Below are positions 1 to 5,659 of a DNA stretch of 5,660 nucleotides, one piece after another. This DNA is from an uncultured Collinsella sp. GTDB taxonomy: Bacteria; Actinomycetota; Coriobacteriia; Coriobacteriales; Coriobacteriaceae. The position numbers and the translations under genes are program-made. The DNA lies in contig CAUEQX010000117.1 in NCBI GenBank assembly GCA_959020035.1, positions 1-5,660 of the forward strand. Reading direction: 5' to 3'. Every line of letters begins with the position of its first letter. The first letter of the stretch is position 1. The notes beneath the pieces are model-generated. The model was not told the origin of the DNA. It did no database searches and saw only the letters and a list, made by a program, of their open reading frames with translations.

Positions 1-1139
1 ATCGGCTTGTTCTCGGCATGCACGCGCAAGATCTGCTCGCGGCCCTTTACGTCCGGGCGGTCGACAGTGACCTGACGGTCAAAACGGCCGGGACGCAGCA
101 GTGCCGGATCCAGAATGTCGGGGCGGTTGGTGGCAGCGATCAGGATGACCGACTCGCTCTCCTCAAAACCGTCCATCTCGACCAACAGCTGGTTAAGCGT
201 CTGCTCGCGCTCGTCGTGGCCGCCGCCCAAGCCGGCACCGCGCTGACGTCCTACGGCGTCGATCTCGTCGATAAAGATGATCGACGGGGCCTGGGACTTG
301 GCCTCCTTAGAGAGATCGCGCACGCGGCTGGCGCCGACGCCCACGAACATCTCAACAAAGTCAGAGCCCGAGATGCTAAAGAACGGCACGCCCGCCTCGC
401 CGGCAACGGCCTTGGCCAGCAGGGTCTTACCGGTACCCGGAGGGCCCACCAGCAACACGCCGCGGGGAATCTTGGCACCCAGCTTGCGATAGCGGTCCGG
501 GTCGCTCAAGAAGTCACGAATCTCTTCGAGCTCCTCGACCGCCTCATCCACGCCAGCGACATCCTCAAACTTGACCTTGGGGCGCGTGGCCTCGTTGGTC
601 TTGGCGTTGGTCTTGCCAAACTGCATGTTCCTGTTGTTGGCGCCCATCATCTGGCGCATAAAGTAGAACATGATGGCGATCAGGGCAATCGTCGGAAGTA
701 CACTCATCGCCAAGTCGCCCCAAAAATCGGGATCGTTGGTGTTGACGATGTACTTGGTATCGGGGTGCTCCGCCATGAGCTCGGCAAGCGAATCGGAGCC
801 AACATAGGTCGAGGAGAAGCTCTTGAGCTCGCTCGTATCGCCCTTGTCCTTTTTCGTCTTCCAGTAATGACCCGTCACGCTTCCGTCCTGAACCGTATAG
901 GTCAGATCTTCGACGCGATCCTGCTTGATGGCGCTGACCATCTCGCTCGTCGCGAGCTTAACGGTATTGCTGGATTTGGCAAAGCCGGAGCCCATGTTAA
1001 AGAAGGCGTAACCCAGGAGCGCGCAAGCCAAAAGAAAATACAGCCAGCCCGTACGCGTGGGCTTCTTGCCTCCGGGCATCCCCGGGATCTTTGGGTCCCG
1101 GGGAGTCTGGGAATTGTTGTCGTTACGGTCGTCGGGCAT
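1..1139 (-). CDS. ftsH: ATP-dependent zinc metalloprotease FtsH, N-terminal part (truncated by window edge)
   Basis: FtsH is a hexameric, membrane-bound AAA+ protease that extracts and degrades misfolded membrane proteins and some cytosolic regulators. About 379 codons are visible. A hydrophilic, Pro/Asp-rich leader (residues 1-31) is followed by a first membrane span (about 32-48), an extracytoplasmic domain (about 50-142) and a second span (about 144-161). The AAA+ domain then shows Walker A GPPGTGKT (232-239), the pore motif MFVGVG (264-269), Walker B IIFIDEID (287-294) and the second region of homology (336-355) with arginine fingers R349 and R352. The zinc-binding HEXXH protease domain should follow but lies beyond base 1. 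The start ATG (1139-1137) comes one base after the hpt stop. A GGAGG lies 12 bases upstream inside hpt, so translation is probably coupled to hpt. Met21 is an alternative start but has no suitable ribosome site. The family assignment is certain. Confidence 0.97.
   Translation of the reverse strand, partial: MPDDRNDNNSQTPRDPKIPGMPGGKKPTRTGWLYFLLACALLGYAFFNMGSGFAKSSNTVKLATSEMVSAIKQDRVEDLTYTVQDGSVTGHYWKTKKDKGDTSELKSFSSTYVGSDSLAELMAEHPDTKYIVNTNDPDFWGDLAMSVLPTIALIAIMFYFMRQMMGANNRNMQFGKTNAKTNEATRPKVKFEDVAGVDEAVEELEEIRDFLSDPDRYRKLGAKIPRGVLLVGPPGTGKTLLAKAVAGEAGVPFFSISGSDFVEMFVGVGASRVRDLSKEAKSQAPSIIFIDEIDAVGRQRGAGLGGGHDEREQTLNQLLVEMDGFEESESVILIAATNRPDILDPALLRPGRFDRQVTVDRPDVKGREQILRVHAENKP
1080..1103 (-). 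repeat. Perfect 8-bp GC-only-rich hairpin in the start region of ftsH mRNA
   Basis: The arms CCCCGGGA (1080-1087) and TCCCGGGG (1096-1103) are perfectly complementary across an 8-base spacer. In the ftsH transcript the stem begins about 37 bases after the start codon and encodes part of the disordered leader (around residues 13-20). No T-tract follows, so it is not an intrinsic terminator. It could slow ribosomes, shield the start region or mark an mRNA processing site, or it may be a by-product of Pro/Gly codons. Only the hairpin itself is seen; any role is inferred. Confidence 0.6.
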
Positions 1140-1140
1140 C

Positions 1141-1689
1141 TTACGAATAAACCTCCGGTTTCAAAATGCCCAGATACGGAAGGTTACGATAGCGCTCGGC
1201 ATAGTCGAGGCCGTAGCCCACCACAAAGGCATCGGGGCAATGGGTTCCAACATACTTGGGCGTGACGGCCGAGACGCGGTCCTCAACGTCCTTCCACAGG
1301 AAGGCGGCGACCTCCAGCGAGGCGGGCTTGCGGCTCTTGAGGTTCTTCATCAGATACTTGAGCGTCAGCCCCGAGTCCAGAATGTCCTCAACGATCAGCA
1401 CGTCGCGACCGCGGATATCGATATCCAGGTCCTTAATGATACGCACGATACCCGAGGACTTCACGCCGTCACCGTAGCTCGAAACAGCCATGAAATCGAT
1501 GTTGGTCGGCAGCTCGATCTTGCGCATCAGGTCGCCCATAAAGACCACGGCACCGCGCAGGACCGCGATCAGCACCAGATCCTTACCCGCGTAGTCGCGC
1601 GTAATCTGCTCGCCCAAGCGAGAGACGATACCGTCAATATCCTCCTGTGTAAACAGAACCTTCTCGATATCCGGATGTTGAGAAGCCAT
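1141..1689 (-). CDS. hpt: Hypoxanthine phosphoribosyltransferase
   Basis: The enzyme joins hypoxanthine (and usually guanine) to PRPP, giving IMP or GMP and pyrophosphate in cytosolic purine salvage. The 182-residue product has the usual bacterial length of about 180. It shows the pyrophosphate-binding loop LRG (44-46), the flexible-loop motif SSYGD (70-74) and the PRPP-binding motif VLIVEDILDSGLTL (97-110) with acidic pair E101-D102. Near the C-terminus it has the nucleobase-pocket segment PDAFVVGYGLDY followed by RNLPYLGIL. The start ATG (1689-1687) has AAAGGG five bases upstream. The gene lies between tilS and ftsH on the same strand, an order common in Firmicutes and Actinobacteria. It ends one base before the ftsH start. 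An extended -10 element at 1746-1754 probably gives it, and ftsH, a promoter separate from tilS. Confidence 0.97.
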   Translation of the reverse strand: MASQHPDIEKVLFTQEDIDGIVSRLGEQITRDYAGKDLVLIAVLRGAVVFMGDLMRKIELPTNIDFMAVSSYGDGVKSSGIVRIIKDLDIDIRGRDVLIVEDILDSGLTLKYLMKNLKSRKPASLEVAAFLWKDVEDRVSAVTPKYVGTHCPDAFVVGYGLDYAERYRNLPYLGILKPEVYS

Positions 1690-1745
1690 GACAACCCTTT
1701 CTTGTGCTTATCGCCCACGCACCGCCGCATGGACGCGAACTACAC

Positions 1746-1754
1746 ATTCTAGCA
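1746..1754 (-). promoter_or_regulatory. Extended -10 promoter element for hpt-ftsH
   Basis: Read on the minus strand the bases are TGCTAGAAT: a TGn extension followed by TAGAAT, one mismatch from the TATAAT consensus. No good -35 hexamer lies 16-18 bases upstream, which is normal for extended -10 promoters. Transcription would start near 1739, giving a leader of about 50 bases before hpt. The element sits in the 147-base gap between tilS and hpt. That gap shows no terminator, so read-through from tilS is also likely. Confidence 0.5.
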
Positions 1755-1836
1755 GCGCACGGGGTATATTTACCAGCACGTGTGCCATCAGCGCGGGAAT
1801 ACCGTCAACGTCGCACAGAATAGCTGGCGCGAAGTG

Positions 1837-3378
1837 CTACTCCGCATCGACCACGCGAAGCAGATATGCCACGCGCGTTGCGGCCGTGCATTTAAAACGC
1901 TCGTCCGCGCGAACGCCCGCGACCCATACTACGGCACCTCCCGGAGCCGTTCTTACCACGGGTACGCAAGAGCGTTCGGAAACGGGAATGCGCGCTTCGT
2001 TCAGCAGGTCGGACACTTTCTTGCTTCGGCCGTTCATCCCTAACGGACACATTACATCTCCCGGCACAGGGTTATCCACCCACAGACGCGCCGATCGTGC
2101 CTCAGCGGGAATCTCCCCGCGCGAGCCGGCTAGTATCCGATTGCTATCGCGGTCGGCAAAGCCCAAGGCCGCCGCATCCACGATAGCGGCCACCTCTCCG
2201 GCAGCCACAAGCTCGCGGGCTCGATGCACGACATCGTATCCCGGCTCAACGGCCATCGGCTCCGCTGTCAGCATACGCCCCGCCCCCAGCGGCAGACGAC
2301 CGGGAACGGAGATCCAGTCGGCCACTAAGCCCTCGCGCGCCGCCGGGGCCTTGAGCGCCAGCATGCCAAACTCCACACGGGCATCAATTCCCGCAGGAAG
2401 CGTAACCGAGCCCGAGCCCGCAGCGACGCAGGCGAGCACGCGCTCCACGTGCCGCATCTCCGGTCGCGCGTCGGGATCGATGCGTTTAATCGCCAACCGC
2501 ACGATACGCCGTGCAATCACAACCTCGGCGGCGGCAAGACGGCGCGCATCGAGCACCAGTGCGCCCGCCGCCTCCTTGCGCAAGCAGCTTCGAAACGCCT
2601 GCGCCGAAAGCTGGGAAAGAAAGGCGTCTTCGTCGCCCAGAATTTCGCAAGCGGCGCCAATCGTCTTGCAGACGTTCGCGTTGCGCTGTGCCACCACCGG
2701 CATCACCCGATGGCGCACATAGTTGCGCAGGTACGAAACGTCCTCGTTGCTTTCATCTTCCCGCCATGGCTGCCCGTGCACCTGCAGATAGCTCACGAGC
2801 TCATCATGCGTGAGGTCGAGCAAGGGGCGCACCACAATGTTCCGACGGCGCGGAATGCTCGATAGACCCGCGGGACCCGACCCTTTAATGGCATTCATCA
2901 AAAACGTTTCCGCGCGGTCCGACGAGGTATGCGCGGTGCAGATACGAGCCGCCGTCCGCGGTGCGCCCGATTCGGCACAAAGTTCGCGAACGTATCTCCG
3001 CGCCGCGGCATAGCGCACCTCGCGTGCCGCAGCCTCGATATTGCCCGATTCGTTATCAAAATAGGCATGCTCAACACACAGCGGCAAGCCGTATTGCGCG
3101 CACAGGTCACGTACAAAGGCCTCGTCGCCATCGGATGCCTCGCCGCGCAGATGATGGTTCACATGCAGCACGTGCAAACGCTCGCGCGCAATGGGAGCGA
3201 CGCCGCGCCCGTCCTGGATATCCAGCTTTGATGTGCAAGCCATAAGGAGCAGTGCCGTCGAGTCCGCACCGCCTGATACCATGAGCACTACGGGGGCAGC
3301 GGCCTGCCGCGTTGCCAGAGCACTCTTATCCGTCCTCGGCGCGGCATGATGTCCATAGTGCTGAGATACCGTTGGCAT
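1837..3378 (-). CDS. tilS: tRNA(Ile)-lysidine synthetase
   Basis: TilS uses ATP and lysine to convert C34 of the CAU-anticodon tRNA-Ile to lysidine, so that the tRNA reads AUA and is charged with isoleucine rather than methionine. It is essential and cytosolic. The 513-residue protein has the PP-loop SGGADS (35-40) in its N-terminal N-type ATPase domain. It also has HVNHHLRG (72-79), the E..AREVRY segment (115-123), and the DESN..VSYLRNYVRHRVMP region (209-227) typical of the tRNA-binding part. The C-terminal TilS domain contains GRSKKVSDLLNEARIPVSER (450-469). The motif usually near AHH.DDQ.ET reads AHTSSDRAET here (149-158). The product is longer than E. coli TilS (about 430), with a loosely conserved middle. 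The start is fixed by a strong AGGAGG six bases upstream. It is first in the tilS-hpt-ftsH cluster and divergent from the hydrolase gene. Confidence 0.95.
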   Translation of the reverse strand: MPTVSQHYGHHAAPRTDKSALATRQAAAPVVLMVSGGADSTALLLMACTSKLDIQDGRGVAPIARERLHVLHVNHHLRGEASDGDEAFVRDLCAQYGLPLCVEHAYFDNESGNIEAAAREVRYAAARRYVRELCAESGAPRTAARICTAHTSSDRAETFLMNAIKGSGPAGLSSIPRRRNIVVRPLLDLTHDELVSYLQVHGQPWREDESNEDVSYLRNYVRHRVMPVVAQRNANVCKTIGAACEILGDEDAFLSQLSAQAFRSCLRKEAAGALVLDARRLAAAEVVIARRIVRLAIKRIDPDARPEMRHVERVLACVAAGSGSVTLPAGIDARVEFGMLALKAPAAREGLVADWISVPGRLPLGAGRMLTAEPMAVEPGYDVVHRARELVAAGEVAAIVDAAALGFADRDSNRILAGSRGEIPAEARSARLWVDNPVPGDVMCPLGMNGRSKKVSDLLNEARIPVSERSCVPVVRTAPGGAVVWVAGVRADERFKCTAATRVAYLLRVVDAE

Positions 3379-3384
3379 TCGCTT

Positions 3385-3412
3385 CCTCCTCTATTCGTCC
3401 GCACCCATTGTA
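3385..3412 (-). promoter_or_regulatory. tilS ribosome binding site and -10 element
   Basis: On the minus strand AGGAGG (3390-3385) lies six bases before the tilS ATG. Further upstream TACAAT (3412-3407) matches the -10 consensus at five of six bases and would start transcription near 3400, giving a leader of about 22 bases. No convincing -35 hexamer is visible. The ribosome site is strong; the promoter assignment is tentative. The same 48-base gap must also hold the promoter of the divergent hydrolase gene. Confidence 0.5.
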
Positions 3413-3426
3413 TCCTTTGGAATCTT

Positions 3427-4236
3427 ATGTCTCGCCTGCACCTTCATATCCTCGGCAGCGGCTCAAAAGGCAACTGCGCACTCGTCGAGGGGCCTCAGGG
3501 GCTCATCATGATCGATAACGGCCTGTCCCGCCGCGAGACACTTAAACGCATGGCGGAGCTTGGCCTCTCGGCAGACGACGTCGCCGCTCTTGTAATCACT
3601 CATGAGCATGGAGACCATATCAAGGGGCTCGATGTATGGTGCAAGCACTGGCATGGTCCCCTCTTTGCCAGCAGGGGCACCCTTTCATGCAAAGAAAACC
3701 TCGCGCATCTGCCCGTGGAGGAATTTGACCCCGGCGACACGTACCGCATTGCCGGCATCCACGTACAAACCTACTCAACATCGCACGATGTCATCAATCC
3801 TGTCGGCTATCGATTCAATGCTCTCGATGATTCCATTGGATTTGCCACCGACACCGGAGAGTTGTCGAGCAAGGCCATAGGCATCCTCAAAGACTGTCGA
3901 GTTCTCGCACTCGAAAGCAACCACGATGTGACTATGTTGCGCGAAGGAACGTACCCCCGCTTTCTTCAGGAGCGCATCCTGTCCACAAAGGGGCACCTCT
4001 CCAACAGCCAGGCCGCCGAAGCCGCGCGCGAACTTGTTACCGATCGCACCGAACAGCTCATCGCCATGCACATCAGCCAGGACAATAATCGTCCAAGCCT
4101 TACCGTCAAAAGCTATGCCAACGCGCTTGATGCAAAGCTCGATGATGAGCTCGGCAGCTCTGCCACACTTCTTCAAGGGCCACGGAAGCTCTCGATACGC
4201 CCTGCAAGTCAGTATCAACCGACAACTATTCAATAG
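3427..4236 (+). CDS. Metallo-beta-lactamase-fold hydrolase, YycJ/WalJ-like
   Basis: This is a 269-residue cytosolic metal-dependent hydrolase. It resembles YycJ/WalJ, which in Firmicutes accompanies the WalRK cell-wall regulators and has been linked to nuclease activity and DNA processing. The N-terminal strand has ILGSGSKGNC (8-17) and IDNGLS (29-34). The main metal site is THEHGDH (58-64). Further ligands and motifs are TSHD (118-121), FATDTG (139-144), LESNHD (162-167), GHLSN (189-193) and MHIS (214-217), all in the expected order, so the active site looks complete. The start at 3427 gives the usual family N-terminus. An ATG at 3346 would add 27 residues unlike the family and overlap tilS, so it was not used. 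There is no clear ribosome site before 3427, only a weak GGA. No walR or walK neighbour is present. The true substrate is unknown. Confidence 0.92.
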   Translation: MSRLHLHILGSGSKGNCALVEGPQGLIMIDNGLSRRETLKRMAELGLSADDVAALVITHEHGDHIKGLDVWCKHWHGPLFASRGTLSCKENLAHLPVEEFDPGDTYRIAGIHVQTYSTSHDVINPVGYRFNALDDSIGFATDTGELSSKAIGILKDCRVLALESNHDVTMLREGTYPRFLQERILSTKGHLSNSQAAEAARELVTDRTEQLIAMHISQDNNRPSLTVKSYANALDAKLDDELGSSATLLQGPRKLSIRPASQYQPTTIQ

Positions 4237-4254
4237 TCCCTCAAGACAACAAAA

Positions 4255-4282
4255 GGGGGCTGGGAATCACTTCCCAGCCCCC
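4255..4282. terminator. Bidirectional intrinsic terminator between the convergent hydrolase and hsp20 genes
   Basis: A perfect 12-bp stem, GGGGGCTGGGAA with TTCCCAGCCCCC, closes a four-base loop (4267-4270). On the minus strand it is followed by TTTTGTTGT, a fair U-tract for the hsp20 transcript. On the plus strand the tail is TTAACTCAT, weaker but T-containing. It lies 18 bases after the hydrolase stop and 34 bases after the hsp20 stop, so it can serve both. Confidence 0.9.
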
Positions 4283-4316
4283 TTAACTCATACTCTCGAT
4301 TGGAGCAGAGCCATCG

Positions 4317-4748
4317 TTAGTCGATAGAGATCTTGGTGACATTCTTCTTCTCAACAATCTTGGGAACCGTAACGGTCAGGATGCCGTCAGCGTACTTAGC
4401 CGAGAGGCCCTCGCTCGAAGCGTCCTTTAGATACACGCCACGCGTCACGCTGTACGAGCTGAACTCCTTCTGCAGGAAGTTCTTGCCCTCGTTCTCCTCG
4501 TCTTCCTCGACATTCACGCTAATGGACAGACGACCCTCGTTAAGCTCGACATCGATATCGTCCTTGGCGACGCCGGTCAGATAAGCCTTGACCTCATAGC
4601 CGTCGCCCTTATCCTCAACGTCAACGGGGAACGCCTTGGAGGCAATCGAGCTATTCGCCAGGTCGGTCATGTCATCAAACAGATCAAACAGCGAGCTTGC
4701 AGAAGGACGGACGCCAAAAACCGAACGATAAGGAACCATGCTTGCCAT
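4317..4748 (-). CDS. Small heat-shock protein, Hsp20/alpha-crystallin family
   Basis: Small heat-shock proteins are ATP-independent cytosolic holdases. They form oligomers, bind unfolding proteins under heat or other stress, and pass them to DnaK/ClpB. The 143-residue product has a short N-terminal arm with the amphipathic segment SLFDLFDDM (19-27) and an alpha-crystallin domain of about residues 39-130. It carries the signature ADGILTVTVPK (120-130) and ends with the oligomerisation motif I-S-I (140-142), one residue from the C-terminus. An acidic loop, EEDEENEG (81-88), sits between the central strands. The start at 4748 has AAGGAG eight bases upstream. A longer reading from 4781 would place that ribosome site inside the gene and was rejected. 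The gene stands alone, converges on the hydrolase gene, and is probably controlled from the AT-rich region upstream. Confidence 0.95.
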   Translation of the reverse strand: MASMVPYRSVFGVRPSASSLFDLFDDMTDLANSSIASKAFPVDVEDKGDGYEVKAYLTGVAKDDIDVELNEGRLSISVNVEEDEENEGKNFLQKEFSSYSVTRGVYLKDASSEGLSAKYADGILTVTVPKIVEKKNVTKISID

Positions 4749-4756
4749 GTTTACCA

Positions 4757-4762
4757 CTCCTT
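4757..4762 (-). promoter_or_regulatory. Ribosome binding site of the hsp20 gene
   Basis: AAGGAG on the minus strand ends eight bases before ATG 4748. This decides the start against the longer reading frame beginning at 4781. Confidence 0.8.
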
Positions 4763-4814
4763 GTAAGGACTGCCGAGTCATCTTCTAGGTGACTGGGACT
4801 TCTTTTGACGCTTT

Positions 4815-4843
4815 TATATATGCCCAGCAGCTTCTCATATATA
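4815..4843. repeat. 8-bp inverted repeat in the hsp20 upstream region (candidate operator)
   Basis: TATATATG (4815-4822) and CATATATA (4836-4843) are perfect inverted copies separated by 13 bases, so their centres are 21 bp apart, two helical turns. The repeat lies 67-95 bases upstream of the hsp20 start. It overlaps possible -10 sequences on the minus strand, such as TATATA with TTAAAA 16 bases upstream. The layout would suit a dimeric repressor or an AT-rich promoter. It does not resemble the actinobacterial HAIR (CTTGAGT-N7-ACTCAAG) or CIRCE. A regulatory role is inferred. Confidence 0.4.
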
Positions 4844-4926
4844 CACTGACTATAAAGTTTTTTAAGTCTCTTACTATAAGCATATCTAAGTGTCGATGAC
4901 TAAGGTTTTAGATAGATTAAGGTTCT

Positions 4927-5493
4927 TTGAACCGTGCCTTAAATAGCGAGTATGTCCCTGGCAAATTCGGACACGGGGCTTACAATGAGCGCGTAAGCGT
5001 TGTTGATAACGAGCTAAAGGGCACCATGGACGATCAAAGACAGGACAACAGGTTTATGCCGACGCAGGGCGAAGAGTCCACCGCGCAGCCGGCGCGGTTC
5101 CATCGCCCCCATATCTCGCAAGAGCCCATCAATGATTCCGAGCCCGAGTATGTAACGAGAAATCGATATCAAACACTCGAGGATGTACAAACGGGGCGCA
5201 AAAATATGGGCGTGGCCTCGGGTGACCCTGTATATCTAAAAGATGCCCCGCTCTCTAAAAACAGTGCAGATAATGATGAGCCGATGCGAGAATCCGTCAC
5301 TCATCAACAAAGAGGACCTCGGCCCAAGCAAACCTTGACGCATTCGGCTCGTTATCTCGAAACGCCAAAACAGGGAAAGTCGATCTTCGTTTCGTCAAGG
5401 AAACGACGCAAGCAGCATCGACTGACAATTCTGCTTTTGGTCATTACGGTCATAGCGATTGGTGTTGTAATTCGATTCATAATCTTTAAATAA
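4927..5493 (+). CDS. Hypothetical tail-anchored membrane protein
   Basis: I do not recognise this family. As read here the protein has 188 residues. Residues 1 to about 155 are very polar, rich in Asp, Glu, Asn, Gln, Arg and Pro, with no evident domain and probably disordered. A basic patch, RKRRKQHR (158-165), leads into one strongly hydrophobic stretch (166-187) that ends in the last residue, K188. By the positive-inside rule the N-terminal part would be cytoplasmic and the anchor C-terminal. There is no signal peptide, cysteine cluster or catalytic motif. The start is uncertain. TTG 4927 is the only in-frame start after the stop at 4918-4920, and ATG 5026 would give 155 residues with AAAGGG four bases upstream. 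The first 32 codons already show coding-like position bias (roughly 62, 37 and 56 percent GC at positions 1, 2 and 3), which favours the longer form. The gene seems monocistronic, divergent from hsp20, and is less GC-rich than tilS or ftsH. Confidence 0.7.
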   Translation: MNRALNSEYVPGKFGHGAYNERVSVVDNELKGTMDDQRQDNRFMPTQGEESTAQPARFHRPHISQEPINDSEPEYVTRNRYQTLEDVQTGRKNMGVASGDPVYLKDAPLSKNSADNDEPMRESVTHQQRGPRPKQTLTHSARYLETPKQGKSIFVSSRKRRKQHRLTILLLVITVIAIGVVIRFIIFK

Positions 5494-5566
5494 AAGCAGA
5501 GCTTCAAAAAGGCAACGAGAGCGACTCGTGTAACTGAGTCATTTGCGACCAATAAACGCAAAAAAA

Positions 5567-5590
5567 GGGGGAGGCCGCCAGGCCTCCCCC
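5567..5590. terminator. Intrinsic terminator, strongest for minus-strand transcription
   Basis: A perfect 10-bp stem, GGGGGAGGCC with GGCCTCCCCC, closes a GCCA loop. On the minus strand it is followed at once by seven T (plus-strand A at 5560-5566), a textbook terminator. On the plus strand the tail is TCTTCATT, weaker, but it could still end the 4927-5493 transcript 74 bases after its stop. The asymmetry implies a transcription unit arriving from the right on the minus strand. Confidence 0.9.
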
Positions 5591-5604
5591 TCTTCATTCT
5601 CGAT

Positions 5605-5659
5605 GACGGCTCGGTGCCGTCCACCGGTCAGCGGCGCCCTGGCCTCCCACGGGCTGACC
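5605..5659. other. Two consecutive hairpins at the right edge; possible 3' end of a minus-strand RNA or gene
   Basis: GACGGC (5605-5610) pairs with GCCGTC (5616-5621) around a five-base loop. GGTCAGC (5626-5632) pairs with GCTGACC (5653-5659) around a 20-base loop. With the terminator at 5567-5590, the minus strand would carry three stems in a row ending in a U-tract, as at the 3' end of a structured RNA. Alternatively, one minus-strand frame is open from the edge to a TGA at 5596-5594, two or three bases before the terminator stem, and could be the last 21 codons of a protein gene. I cannot tell which, and no known RNA signature (SRP, RNase P, tmRNA) is visible. Confidence 0.35.

Noticed and set aside
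18..1265. Long plus-strand open frame (415 codons) opposite ftsH and the end of hpt
   Set aside because: It lies antisense to unmistakable FtsH and Hpt motifs, has no recognisable domain, and is the usual shadow frame of a GC-rich gene.
2072..2080. TTATCCACC, one base from a DnaA box
   Set aside because: A single copy inside the tilS coding region without other boxes or an AT-rich unwinding region does not support an origin.
1688..2722. Plus-strand open frame (344 codons) opposite tilS
   Set aside because: Its product is a low-complexity Arg/Ser/Ala/Thr-rich sequence typical of a shadow frame; TilS on the other strand has all its motifs.
3346..3426. Longer N-terminus for the metallo-hydrolase starting at ATG 3346
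   Set aside because: The extra 27 residues do not resemble the family, and the extension overlaps the tilS start codon and ribosome site. The family normally begins near the GSGSKGN strand, which fits the ATG at 3427.
4749..4781. Upstream ATG for the hsp20 gene at 4781
   Set aside because: It would put the AAGGAG ribosome site inside the coding region. ATG 4748 has the correct spacing and a normal family N-terminus.
4921..4933. Small palindrome GGTTC-TTT-GAACC at the start of the orphan gene
   Set aside because: A five-base stem is too short to stand out from chance, and it overlaps the proposed TTG start.
5515..5540. Small hairpins ACGAG/CTCGT and GACTC/GAGTC after the orphan gene
   Set aside because: These five-base stems overlap each other and have no T-tract; the strong stem at 5567-5590 is the likely terminator.
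5605..5640. Minus-strand GGCACCGAG resembles part of a Cas9 tracrRNA 3' hairpin, and plus-strand AGCGGCGCCCTG resembles part of the SRP Alu domain
   Set aside because: The matches are only 9-12 bases. No CRISPR repeat, anti-repeat, SRP GGAAGGAAGCAGC-like loop or cas gene is visible, so both are treated as chance.
5494..5658. The frame of the orphan gene stays open for about 55 codons after its stop, suggesting read-through
   Set aside because: The stretch crosses the terminator and gives a Lys/Arg/Pro-rich translation with no domain. There is no sign of a recoding signal, so chance openness is the simplest reading.
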